Shown here: positions 1 to 7,278 of the stretch, in pieces
Layout of the letters: every line of letters starts with the position of its first letter
Position numbering within the stretch: position 1 is the first letter of the stretch
From: Streptomyces bikiniensis
GTDB lineage: Bacteria > Actinomycetota > Actinomycetes > Streptomycetales > Streptomycetaceae
Direction of reading: 5' to 3'
Length of the DNA stretch: 8,930 nucleotides
Assembly (NCBI GenBank): GCA_000716465.1
Contig: JNWL01000086.1
Location: 1 to 8,930 of the forward strand
Notes under the pieces: generated by a model
Seen by the model: only the letters and a program-made list of their open reading frames with translations
Told to the model about the DNA's origin: nothing
Databases searched by the model: none
Made by a program: the position numbers and the translations under genes

Positions 1-732
1 GCCACGGGCTGGGCCCCCAACCAGCAGAAGTACGCCACGGCGACCAGCGTCACCGGCACCTGGAGCGGCCTCAAGGACATCGGCAACTCGACCACCTACG
101 GATCCCAGACGGCATACGTCCTGCCGGTCCAGGGGACCTCCGGCACCTCGTACCTCTACATGGGCGACCGCTGGGGCAACTCGATGGGCGGCACGGTCAA
201 CGACTCCCAGTACGTCTGGCTCCCCCTGAAGTTCCCCACCGCCACCACCATGACCATGGACTACTACCCGCAGATCACCGTGGACGCGGCCGCGGGCACG
301 GTGCAGGGGCTCGGGACCTGGGAGACGCTGACCGCCTCGCACAGCGGCAAGTGCGCCGACGTCGCCGACCGCTCCACCGCCGACGGGGCCGCCCTCATCC
401 AGTGGGGCTGCGCGAACGGCGTCAACCAGCAGTTCTGGCTGAAGCCCGCCGGCACCAACCGGGTGCAGATCATCGCCCGCCACAGCGGCAAGTGCCTGGC
501 CCCGAAGGACGGGTCGACCGCCGACGGCGCCGCGATCGCCCAGTATTCCTGCAACGGAACGACCGCCCAGCAGTGGAGGGTGACGGGCTCCGGCGGCACC
601 GTGCAGCTGTCCGCCTCGTCGAGCGGCAAGTGCCTCGACGTGACCAACCAGTCCACCTCCGACGGCACGGCGCTCATCCAGTGGAGCTGCAACAACGGCA
701 CCAACCAGAAGTGGCTCCGCACGGCCGCCTGA
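1..732 (+). CDS. GH43 (subfamily 24-like) exo-beta-1,3-galactanase, C-terminal part with RICIN domain; 5' end outside window
   Basis: The frame is open from base 1, so this is the last 243 residues of a larger secreted enzyme. Residues 1 to about 97 look like the end of a GH43 five-bladed propeller (TGWAPNQ at 2-8, YGSQTAYVLPVQG at 33-45, LYMGDRWGN at 52-60). I associate these motifs with subfamily 24 exo-beta-1,3-galactanases such as Pc1,3Gal43A and Ct1,3Gal43A, which release galactose from the beta-1,3-galactan backbone of arabinogalactan. Residues about 103-243 form a RICIN/CBM13 beta-trefoil with three repeats, each with an SGKC motif and ending in a QxW-type motif (NQQFW, AQQW, NQKW). 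This is probably a galactose-binding module that keeps the enzyme on substrate. A strong terminator follows. The catalytic Glu, signal peptide and start lie upstream of the window. The RICIN call is firm; the GH43_24 call is from remembered motifs. Confidence 0.8.
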   Translation, partial: ATGWAPNQQKYATATSVTGTWSGLKDIGNSTTYGSQTAYVLPVQGTSGTSYLYMGDRWGNSMGGTVNDSQYVWLPLKFPTATTMTMDYYPQITVDAAAGTVQGLGTWETLTASHSGKCADVADRSTADGAALIQWGCANGVNQQFWLKPAGTNRVQIIARHSGKCLAPKDGSTADGAAIAQYSCNGTTAQQWRVTGSGGTVQLSASSSGKCLDVTNQSTSDGTALIQWSCNNGTNQKWLRTAA

Positions 733-750
733 CCCCGTCCGGACCACCCC

Positions 751-785
751 GGGGCAGGCCCCGAACCCCCGAAGGGGCCTGCCCC
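751..785 (+). terminator. Perfect 12-bp hairpin terminator after the GH43 gene
   Basis: GGGGCAGGCCCC (751-762) and GGGGCCTGCCCC (774-785) are exact reverse complements around an 11-nt loop, starting 18 nt after the TGA. There is no U-tract, which is usual for Streptomyces terminators. It separates the GH43 transcript from the GH30 gene, although read-through cannot be excluded because no clear GH30 promoter is visible in 786-872. Confidence 0.75.
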
Positions 786-885
786 ACGCCGCCCCGTCCT
801 TCGTCAGCGACACCCGGCCGCCACGGCCCCTCGCCCGCGGCCCTCCGGTGATCCACGACCGTCGATCCGATCAGGGAGACCGACC

Positions 886-3306
886 ATGCGCTCCACCAGA
901 GAACGACCTCCGACCCGCGCCCGCAGGAGCGGCGCCGTGCTGGGCGTGGCCACCGTGGCCGCCCTCCTCGCGACCGGCCTCTCGCCCGCGGTCTCCGCGG
1001 CGGCCGAGGAGACCGGCCGGGCCGTGACCGTACGACCCGACCCCAGCTACCAGCAGCAGCCGTTCGAGGGCTGGGGCACCGCCCTGGCCTGGTTCGCGAA
1101 CGTGACCGGAGGATGGCCGGACGCCCAGCGCAACGCGCTCGCCGACGCCCTCTACGGTACGGACGGCCTCGGCTTCACCGTCGCCCGCTACAACATAGGC
1201 GGCGGCGACAGCCCCGAGACCACCCCCTACATGCGGGCCGGCGGCGCCGTCCCCGGCTGGTGGAACCGTCCCGGGCCGGAGTCCCCCGACTGGTGGAACC
1301 CGGCCGACCCCACCCACTGGAACCCGAACGCCGACGCCAACCAGCGCTGGTGGCTCACCGCCGCCAGGGCACGGGGCGCCGACACCTTCGAGGCCTTCTC
1401 CAACTCCGCGCCGTACTTCATGACGAACAGCGGCCTGGTCTCGGGCAACTGGAACGCCCGGGAGGACAACCTCCGCTCCGACCAGTACGAACGGTTCGCG
1501 GCGTACCTCTCCGGGGCGTTGAAGCGCGCGCAGGACGCCACCGGCGTCACCTTCGACTCCCTGTCCCCGGTCAACGAGCCGAACACCGACTACTGGGGTG
1601 CGGGCGGCCGGCAGGAGGGCTCCCACTGGGACCCCGCCTCCCAGGCCCGCATGCTCACCACCATGCGGGCCCGGCTGAACGCCGACGGCGTCAGCACCCG
1701 CATCGCCGCCATGGACGAGACCAACCCGAACACCTTCCGCGCCAACTGGGACACCTACGACCCGGCCGCCAAGACCGCTGTCGGTCAGCTCAACACCCAC
1801 ACGTACAGCACCGGCGGCCGCACCGGAGTGCGTGACATCGCCAAGGGGACGGCCACCCCGCTGTGGATGTCCGAGGTGGACCTCGGCGGCAGCGTCGGAC
1901 AGAGCTTCACCGACATGAGCCCCGCCCTCGACCTCACCCAGCGCGTCAACGAGGACTTCCGCGAACTGGAGCCCCGCGCCTGGGTCCTGTGGCAGGCCGT
2001 CGAGGACTACGAGAACATGACGCCGGGCCGCGAGAACTCCAACTGGGGCCTCATCCAGACCGACTTCACCCCGGCCGACGCGGCCATCGAACCCCTCCGC
2101 AAGAACAAGAAGTACTGGGCACTGGCGAACTACACCAAGTTCGTGCGCCCCGGTGCCCGCGTCATCAACACCGACAACGCCGACACCTTCGCCGCCCTGC
2201 GCCCGGCCGGCCAGGGCGCGGTCGTCGTCCACACCAACCCCACCGGTGAACCCCAGCGGCTCACCCTGAACCTCGCCGGCTTCCAGACCGTCGGCGCCGG
2301 GCCCGTCCAGCGTTACACCACCGACGGCACCAAGAACCTCCACCGCGAGAGCGACCTCACCCCTGCGGGCAAGACGCTCACCGCCACCGTGGGCGCGGGC
2401 TCCGTCACGACCTTCGTCCTGCCCGGCGCGACCGGCGTGAACGTCTCCGACACCACGGCCCCCACCGGCGCCGCGCGCCAGCTGCTCAACGACCACAGCG
2501 GCAAGGCCCTCGCGGTCGCCACCAGCGGCGGCCAGAGCACGCTGGTCCAGCGCACCTCCAGCCCGGGCACCACGGCACAGCAGTGGCGGTTCACCAAGCT
2601 GTCCTCGGCCGACTGGAGCAACACCGCCGCCTACCGCGTCACCAGCGTCGCCAACGGCAAGGCGCTCGCCGCCCAGGGCGACTCGCTCGCCCTGGTGAAC
2701 GCGGGCACCTCCGCCGAGCAGAAGTGGATGCTCTCCACCACGGGCGAGGGGCGCCACACCCTGGTCAACAGCGCGAGCGGCAAGCTCCTCGACGTCAGCG
2801 GCGAGTCCACCGCCGACGGCGCGCCCGTCGGGGTCCACCGTCCGACGACCGGGGCCAACCAGTCCTGGAGCCTCCGTTCCCTCGCGGCGGACACCTGGGT
2901 GCCGCTGCGGATGCGGCACAGCGGCAAGTGCCTGGACGTGACCGGAGCCTCGACCGCGGACGGCGCCCAAGTGGTCCAGTACACCTGCGGCGGCGCGACC
3001 AACCAGCAGTGGTCCCTGCGACCCGCCGGCGGTGGTTACGTCAACGTCGTCGCGCGGCACAGTGGCAAGTGTCTCGACGTCACCAACGAGTCGACCGCCG
3101 ACGGCGCGATCGTCTTCCAGTACGCCTGCAACGGCGGCCCCAACCAGCAGTGGTCGGTGCACAGGTCGTCCGACGGCTTCACCACCCTGATGGCGCGGCA
3201 CAGCGGCAAGTGCGTCGACGTGAGCGGGGTCTCCTCGGCGAACGGGGCCGAAGTCGTCCAGTACGGCTGCTCCGCCGCTCCGAACCAGCAGTTCACCACC
3301 TCGTAG
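886..3306 (+). CDS. Secreted GH30 (subfamily 5-like) endo-beta-1,6-galactanase with two RICIN domains
   Basis: This 806-residue enzyme probably hydrolyses the beta-1,6-galactan side chains of type II arabinogalactan outside the cell. ATG 886 follows AGGGAG (873-878) by 7 nt and begins a signal peptide: basic residues 2-14, hydrophobic 16-32, likely cleavage after VSA (36-38) or just beyond. Residues about 47-430 form the GH30 barrel, with FEGWGTALAW near the start. Expected catalytic residues are E231 (SPVNEP, acid/base) and E330 (WMSEVD, nucleophile). A beta-sandwich spans about 430-515. Two RICIN trefoils follow: about 526-665, with no cysteines, and about 668-806, with three canonical SGKC repeats. 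The architecture resembles Sa1,6Gal5A of Streptomyces avermitilis, the characterised relative I recall, which carries CBM13; the second RICIN may be extra. No convincing promoter is visible in the 153-bp gap upstream. The GH30 call is strong; the exact linkage specificity is inferred from the family. Confidence 0.88.
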   Translation: MRSTRERPPTRARRSGAVLGVATVAALLATGLSPAVSAAAEETGRAVTVRPDPSYQQQPFEGWGTALAWFANVTGGWPDAQRNALADALYGTDGLGFTVARYNIGGGDSPETTPYMRAGGAVPGWWNRPGPESPDWWNPADPTHWNPNADANQRWWLTAARARGADTFEAFSNSAPYFMTNSGLVSGNWNAREDNLRSDQYERFAAYLSGALKRAQDATGVTFDSLSPVNEPNTDYWGAGGRQEGSHWDPASQARMLTTMRARLNADGVSTRIAAMDETNPNTFRANWDTYDPAAKTAVGQLNTHTYSTGGRTGVRDIAKGTATPLWMSEVDLGGSVGQSFTDMSPALDLTQRVNEDFRELEPRAWVLWQAVEDYENMTPGRENSNWGLIQTDFTPADAAIEPLRKNKKYWALANYTKFVRPGARVINTDNADTFAALRPAGQGAVVVHTNPTGEPQRLTLNLAGFQTVGAGPVQRYTTDGTKNLHRESDLTPAGKTLTATVGAGSVTTFVLPGATGVNVSDTTAPTGAARQLLNDHSGKALAVATSGGQSTLVQRTSSPGTTAQQWRFTKLSSADWSNTAAYRVTSVANGKALAAQGDSLALVNAGTSAEQKWMLSTTGEGRHTLVNSASGKLLDVSGESTADGAPVGVHRPTTGANQSWSLRSLAADTWVPLRMRHSGKCLDVTGASTADGAQVVQYTCGGATNQQWSLRPAGGGYVNVVARHSGKCLDVTNESTADGAIVFQYACNGGPNQQWSVHRSSDGFTTLMARHSGKCVDVSGVSSANGAEVVQYGCSAAPNQQFTTS
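2917..3303 (+). repeat. Tandem RICIN-encoding repeats, 141-bp period, also present at 340-729
   Basis: The 15-mer CACAGCGGCAAGTGC occurs at 2917 and 3199, with a two-mismatch copy at 3058, giving an exact 141-bp (47-codon) period; the last unit is cut short by the stop codon. The same 15-mer occurs at 340 and 481 in the upstream GH43 gene, with a diverged copy at 619. These are the alpha, beta and gamma repeats of a beta-trefoil. The conservation is visible in the DNA as well as the protein. Confidence 0.85.
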
Positions 3307-3313
3307 GGACAGA

Positions 3314-3349
3314 GGCCGGTCCTGCGGCCGTCCGGCCGCAGGACCGGCC
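3314..3349 (+). terminator. Perfect 16-bp hairpin terminator after the GH30 gene
   Basis: The arms at 3314-3329 and 3334-3349 are exact 16-base reverse complements with a 4-nt loop (GTCC), beginning 7 nt after the TAG. This is a very stable GC-rich structure without a U-tract. It should insulate the DeoR gene from galactanase transcription. Confidence 0.85.
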
Positions 3350-3413
3350 GTTCCGAGGCCTCTCGTCCACCGCGGCGGGCACCCCCGCCGCCTCATGCAT
3401 GGGTATGTATCCT

Positions 3414-3465
3414 GTTCGAACGTGATGACTTCGGTGGACTTCCCGTCGGCCGTTCGCCGTATGAC
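3414..3465 (+). promoter_or_regulatory. Possible DeoR promoter with overlapping operator-like repeats
   Basis: This stretch is less GC-rich than its surroundings. It holds an 8-bp palindrome GTTCGAAC (3414-3421). It also has two GACTTC copies exactly 10 bp apart (3427-3432 and 3437-3442). A weak promoter overlaps them: TGGACT (3435-3440), a 19-bp spacer, and TATGAC (3460-3465). Start of transcription would be near 3472, about 20 nt before the GTG. DeoR repressors often bind repeated elements over their own promoter, so autoregulation is plausible. Another palindrome, CATGCATG, lies at 3394-3401. None of this is diagnostic. Confidence 0.35.
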
Positions 3466-3492
3466 ACGGACAAGGCAGGGGCTGAGGAACCG

Positions 3493-4290
3493 GTGCTGGC
3501 GCTGCAGCGGCGAGCGGTGATCCTCGACCTCGTGCGCCGGGACGGCGCCGTGCGGGTGGCCCACCTCGTCGAGCGGCTCGGGGTCTCGGACATGACCGTC
3601 CGGCGGGACCTGGAGGCGCTGGCCCGGGCCGGCTCCGTGGAGAAGGTCCACGGCGGTGCCGTCGCGACGTCCGCGACCACCACCGGTGAGGAACCCGGCT
3701 TCGAGGCCAAGGCCGACCTGGAGTCGGCCGCCAAGGCCGCGGTGGCCGCCGCCGCTGCCGGTCTCGTGAAGCCGGGCAGCGTCGTGGCCGTGTCCGGCGG
3801 CACCACCGCTTACGAGGTCGCCGCCAGGCTCCGGCACACGCCCGGTCTCACCGTCGTCACCAACTCGCTGCCCGTCGCCGACCTGCTGCGCGACTTCGCC
3901 GAGGAACCGGACGCGGGCGCCCCGACGGTTCTGCTCACGGGCGGCGCCCCTACGAGGTCGGCCTCGCTGGTGGGACCGCTGGCGGACCAGGCGATCCGTT
4001 CGCTCCGGGTGGACCTCCTGATCACGGGCGCCCACGGGGTGTCGGAGCAGGCGGGTCTGACCTCGCCGAACCTCGCCGAGGCGCAGACCAACCGGACGCT
4101 GATCGAGTCCGCGACGCGACTCGCCGTGGTCGCTGACCACACCAAGTGGGGCGTGGTGGGACTCAGTCGGTTCGCGAGGCTCGACGAGGTCGACTACTTC
4201 GTCTCGGACGACGCCCTCGGCGAGGACGCCCGATCGGTGCTGACCCGCGAGGTTGGCCGACTGGTCCTGGCCGGCCCGGAGACCGCCTGA
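3493..4290 (+). CDS. DeoR-family transcriptional repressor
   Basis: This 265-residue protein has the usual DeoR length. GTG 3493 is preceded by GAGGAA (3484-3489), and the N-terminus MLALQRRAVIL is typical, so the start is well supported. Residues 6-57 form the winged helix-turn-helix, with the family signature MTVRRDLEAL (34-43) and KVHGGAV (51-57). The C-terminal DeoRC domain (about 75-240) has the sugar-phosphate-isomerase-like fold: VSGGTT (100-105) is the expected phosphate-binding loop, and ADHTKWG (214-220) is the conserved Asp/Lys segment. The effector is therefore likely a phosphorylated sugar or polyol that releases the repressor from DNA. No kinase, permease or aldolase gene is adjacent, so the regulon cannot be read from the window; the flanking galactanases are possible targets only by proximity. 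Only 73 nt separate it from the next gene, and I see no convincing terminator there, just a 5-bp hairpin at 4298-4313. Confidence 0.93.
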   Translation: MLALQRRAVILDLVRRDGAVRVAHLVERLGVSDMTVRRDLEALARAGSVEKVHGGAVATSATTTGEEPGFEAKADLESAAKAAVAAAAAGLVKPGSVVAVSGGTTAYEVAARLRHTPGLTVVTNSLPVADLLRDFAEEPDAGAPTVLLTGGAPTRSASLVGPLADQAIRSLRVDLLITGAHGVSEQAGLTSPNLAEAQTNRTLIESATRLAVVADHTKWGVVGLSRFARLDEVDYFVSDDALGEDARSVLTREVGRLVLAGPETA

Positions 4291-4326
4291 GACGTCCCGG
4301 GCGGCTCGGCCCGAGGCGGCCCATGG

Positions 4327-4355
4327 TTGCCAGGCGTCGATCGAAAAGGGATAAA
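4327..4355 (+). promoter_or_regulatory. Sigma-70-type promoter of the phosphatase gene, placed for a leaderless mRNA
   Basis: TTGCCA (4327-4332, five of six consensus bases) is followed by exactly 17 bp and GATAAA (4350-4355, four of six). Only 8 nt separate the -10 box from the ATG at 4364, so transcription would start at or just before the start codon. The only Shine-Dalgarno-like run, AAAGGG (4345-4350), ends 13 nt from the ATG and overlaps the -10 box. Leaderless mRNAs are common in Streptomyces. Confidence 0.55.
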
Positions 4356-4363
4356 TGTGAAGT

Positions 4364-7132
4364 ATGAGTGGCGACTCTGGCCATAAGGGTGACGATCCGC
4401 TGGAAACCCCCTCCGGGGGACGCCGGCGCGTCACGTCGTGGCTGACCACCCGCAGCGTCGCCCGCCAGGTCTTCGTCCTCCAGCTGGTACTCGTCGTCCT
4501 CCTCGTCGCAGCCGCGGTCACCGCCCTCGTCGTCCAGGCCCGCCGCGACACCATGGCCGACGCCCGGCACCGGACCACCGCCGCCGCCCAGTCCTTCGCC
4601 CACGCGCCGGGGCTCGTACGGGCCCTCCGGAACGACTTCCCCACGGTCGAGCTCCAGCCCCTGGCCGAAGGAGCCCGCAAGGCGGCCGGCATCGACGCCC
4701 TGATCGTCTACGAGCTCGACGGAATCACCCTCACCCACAGCGACCCCACCCAGCTCGGCAAGCACGTCATCGGCCCGTACGCCGAGGCCGCCGCCGGCCG
4801 TCCCTTCACGCGCACCTTCCAGGGTGCCCTGGGCCTCTCCGTGGTCTCGGCGGCCCCGGTCAGGGACGCCCGGGGCGACGTGGTCGCCATCGTCTCCGCC
4901 GCGGTCACGGTCGAGAAGGTCCAGGACTCGCTCGACCAGCAGCTGCCCGTCATCCTGGGCAGCGCGGCCGGGGCCCTCGGCCTCGTGGCCCTCGGCACCG
5001 GCCTCGTGAGCCGGCGGCTGCGCCGCCAGACCCACGGCCTGGGTCCGGCGGAGATGACCCGGATGTACGAACACCACGACGCCGTCCTGCACGCGGTCCG
5101 CGAGGGCGTTCTCATCACCGGCCGCGACCACCGGTTGCTCCTCGCCAACGACGAGGCGCGCCGGCTGCTCGACCTGCCGCCGGACGCGGAGGGCCGCCGC
5201 GTCGCCGAACTGGGCCTCGACCCCTCCCTCACGGCCCTGCTCTCGTCGGACCGGATCGCCACGGACGAGGTGCACCTGGCGGCGGACCGCCTCCTCGCCC
5301 TCAACAAACGGGTCACCCTGCCCCCCGGTGACCGGCACGGCAGTGTGGTGACCCTGCGGGACACCACCGAGCTGCGCTCCCTGTCCGGCCGCGCGGAGGT
5401 GGCCAGGGAGCGACTGTCCCTGCTCTACGACGCCGGCGTCCGCGTCGGGACCACCCTGGACGTCGTGCGCACCGCCGAGGAACTGGCGGAGGTCGCGTCC
5501 CCCGGCTTCGCGGACGTCGTCACCGTCGAACTCCTGGACCCCGTTCTGAGCGGGGAGGAACCGGCCGGGGTCGGCACGGAGCTGCGCCGCACGGCCCTCG
5601 CGGGCCTCACCGAGGACCATCCGCTCTACGCGTACGGCGAACTGATCCGTTTCGTCCCCGGATCGCCGGTCGACACCAGCGTCACCGAGGGCCGGTCGGT
5701 GGTGGTGACCGATCTGGCCTCCTCGACAGGCTGGCGCGCCCAGGACGAGGAGCGGGCCCGGCGCGTCCTCCGCTACGGCATCCGCTCGCTGGCCGTCGTC
5801 CCACTGCGCGCGCGAGGCGTGGTGCTGGGGGTGGCGAACTTCTGGCGGACGGAGGACTCCCCGCCGTTCACCGACGAGGACCTGTCCTTCGCCGAGGAGC
5901 TGGCGAACCGGGCCGCCGTCTCCATCGACAACGCCCGCCGGTACACCCGCGAGCACACGATGGCGGTCACGCTCCAGCGGAGCCTGATGCCGCGCAGCCT
6001 CCCGGGCGACGAGACGCTCGACGTGGCCTCCCGCTACCTGCCCGCGAAGTCCGGCGTCGGTGGCGACTGGTTCGACGTGATCCCGCTGCCCGGCGCCCGC
6101 GTGGCACTCGTCGTCGGCGACGTCGTCGGCCACGGCCTGCACGCCGCGGCCACCATGGGCCGCCTGCGGATCGCCGTGCACAACTTCTCGGCGCTCGACC
6201 TTTCCCCGGACGAACTGCTCTGGCGCCTCGACGAACTCGTGACCCTCATCGACGAGCAGGACGAACCCTCCGAGGGCTGGGGCGAGACGATCACCGGAGC
6301 CACCTGCCTGTGCGTCGTCTACGACTCCGTCTCCGGCGAGGTCTCCGTGGCCACCGCGGGCCATCTGCCGCCCGCGGTCGTCCGGCCCGACGGGAGCGTG
6401 GACTTCCTGGAGCCCCCGGTCTCCCCGCCCCTGGGCCTGGGCAACGGGATGCCCGTGGAGACGATCCGGACGGTCCTTCCGGAGGGCTCCAGGCTCGTCC
6501 TCTACACCGACGGCCTCCTGGAGAACCGCACCCGGGACCACGACGCGGGCCTGGCCGCCCTCCGGGACGCCCTCTCCGGGGCCGGTCGCAGCCCGGAAGA
6601 GACCTGCGCCGCGGTCATCGACACGATGCTTCCCGCGGAGTCCGGCGACGACGTCGCCCTGCTGGTGGCCGGTCTCCGCCGCATGAACCCCGACCGGGTC
6701 GCGGCATGGGACGTGGCCCGCGACCCGGCGGCCGTGAGCCCGGTCCGCAACGCCTGCGTCCGCAAACTGGCCGAGTGGGGCCTGGAGGACATCGCCTTCG
6801 GCACCGAACTCATCCTCAGCGAGCTGATCACCAACGCCGTCCGCTACGGCCTCGAACCGATCCGGGTGAGGCTCCTGTACGGCGCCTCCCTGGTCTGCGA
6901 GGTGTCCGACGGCAGCAGCACCGCTCCGTACATCCGGCGAGCCGCCGACACCGACGAGGGCGGCCGCGGTCTCTTCCTCGTCGCCCAGTACGCCGAGAAG
7001 TGGGGCACCCGCTACTCCCCCCGGGGGAAGACCATCTGGGCCGCCCAGGCCACCGCCCCCGGCGCCGGCCCCGACCTCGACGGACTCGGCGAGGACGACA
7101 TCCTGGGCCAGTGGGACGACGCGGAGCTGTGA
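4364..7132 (+). CDS. Membrane-bound sensor SpoIIE/PP2C phosphatase with PAS, GAF and RsbW-like ATPase domains
   Basis: This 922-residue protein probably controls a sigma factor by partner switching: the phosphatase dephosphorylates a STAS anti-anti-sigma factor and the ATPase domain resembles an RsbW anti-sigma kinase. Domains in order: TM1 (36-57); extracytoplasmic CitA/DcuS-like Cache sensor (about 60-190, with ITLTHSDPTQLGKHVIG); TM2 (194-215); PAS (about 230-335); GAF (about 350-525); PP2C/SpoIIE (about 545-770); HATPase (about 780-900). The phosphatase keeps the expected metal ligands: GGDWFD (D568, D571), GDVVGHG (D586), YTDG (D716), GDD (D762, D763). The ATPase has the N box ELITNAVRYG (N824), VSDG (D849) and GGRG (866-869). 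The last 22 residues are strongly acidic. Streptomyces coelicolor OsaC combines similar modules in a different arrangement. The lipoprotein gene downstream may supply its ligand. No STAS or sigma gene lies nearby, so the target is unknown. Confidence 0.92.
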   Translation: MSGDSGHKGDDPLETPSGGRRRVTSWLTTRSVARQVFVLQLVLVVLLVAAAVTALVVQARRDTMADARHRTTAAAQSFAHAPGLVRALRNDFPTVELQPLAEGARKAAGIDALIVYELDGITLTHSDPTQLGKHVIGPYAEAAAGRPFTRTFQGALGLSVVSAAPVRDARGDVVAIVSAAVTVEKVQDSLDQQLPVILGSAAGALGLVALGTGLVSRRLRRQTHGLGPAEMTRMYEHHDAVLHAVREGVLITGRDHRLLLANDEARRLLDLPPDAEGRRVAELGLDPSLTALLSSDRIATDEVHLAADRLLALNKRVTLPPGDRHGSVVTLRDTTELRSLSGRAEVARERLSLLYDAGVRVGTTLDVVRTAEELAEVASPGFADVVTVELLDPVLSGEEPAGVGTELRRTALAGLTEDHPLYAYGELIRFVPGSPVDTSVTEGRSVVVTDLASSTGWRAQDEERARRVLRYGIRSLAVVPLRARGVVLGVANFWRTEDSPPFTDEDLSFAEELANRAAVSIDNARRYTREHTMAVTLQRSLMPRSLPGDETLDVASRYLPAKSGVGGDWFDVIPLPGARVALVVGDVVGHGLHAAATMGRLRIAVHNFSALDLSPDELLWRLDELVTLIDEQDEPSEGWGETITGATCLCVVYDSVSGEVSVATAGHLPPAVVRPDGSVDFLEPPVSPPLGLGNGMPVETIRTVLPEGSRLVLYTDGLLENRTRDHDAGLAALRDALSGAGRSPEETCAAVIDTMLPAESGDDVALLVAGLRRMNPDRVAAWDVARDPAAVSPVRNACVRKLAEWGLEDIAFGTELILSELITNAVRYGLEPIRVRLLYGASLVCEVSDGSSTAPYIRRAADTDEGGRGLFLVAQYAEKWGTRYSPRGKTIWAAQATAPGAGPDLDGLGEDDILGQWDDAEL

Positions 7133-7162
7133 GGACAGCCGGAGGCCTGCGCGGGGAGAGGA

Positions 7163-7197
7163 CGCGCTTCCCCCGGACACCGCCGGAAGGGGGCGCG
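7163..7197 (+). terminator. Imperfect hairpin after the phosphatase gene
   Basis: CGCG (7163-7166) can pair with CGCG (7194-7197), and CCGG (7173-7176) with CCGG (7183-7186), joined by C/G runs with small bulges. It lies 30 nt after the stop codon and before the next promoter. It may be a weak terminator, but pairing is interrupted and no U-tract follows. Confidence 0.35.
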
Positions 7198-7205
7198 CTC
7201 CGCGC

Positions 7206-7234
7206 GGGACACAGGGGGAGGGCCCGCGTAGGCT
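7206..7234 (+). promoter_or_regulatory. Promoter of the solute-binding lipoprotein gene
   Basis: GGGACA (7206-7211) is separated by exactly 17 bp from TAGGCT (7229-7234), a good match to the Streptomyces vegetative -10 consensus (TAG-purine-rich-T). Transcription would start near 7240, giving a leader of about 38 nt before GTG 7279. The lipoprotein gene can therefore be expressed separately from the phosphatase gene. Confidence 0.5.
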
Positions 7235-7278
7235 GGGAGTTCTCCTCCACTGTTCTCTTTCGCCCTAGCGGAGACGCC

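Noticed and set aside
889..930. Twin-arginine (Tat) signal in the GH30 enzyme
   Set aside because: R13-R14 occur, but the following residues (SGAV) do not match the SRRxFLK consensus, so a Sec signal is the simpler reading.
4298..4313. Hairpin CGGGC/GCCCG after the DeoR gene as a terminator
   Set aside because: Only 5 bp with a 6-nt loop and no U-tract; such matches are frequent by chance in DNA this GC-rich.
871..4692. Minus-strand open frame of 1273 codons antisense to the GH30 and DeoR genes
   Set aside because: It crosses several real genes, two perfect terminator hairpins and promoters, and its product is low-complexity Gly/Val/Arg/Ala-rich without domains. Such frames arise opposite genes with strong G/C third positions.
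4163..7180. Minus-strand open frame of 1005 codons antisense to the phosphatase
   Set aside because: Same GC-bias shadow: no recognisable motif, compositionally biased product, while the + strand frame has complete catalytic motifs of six domains.
6310..7278. 5' extension of the lipoprotein frame into the phosphatase gene
   Set aside because: The extension translates to Arg/Pro-rich shadow sequence. GTG 7279 has a good ribosome binding site and is directly followed by a lipoprotein signal.
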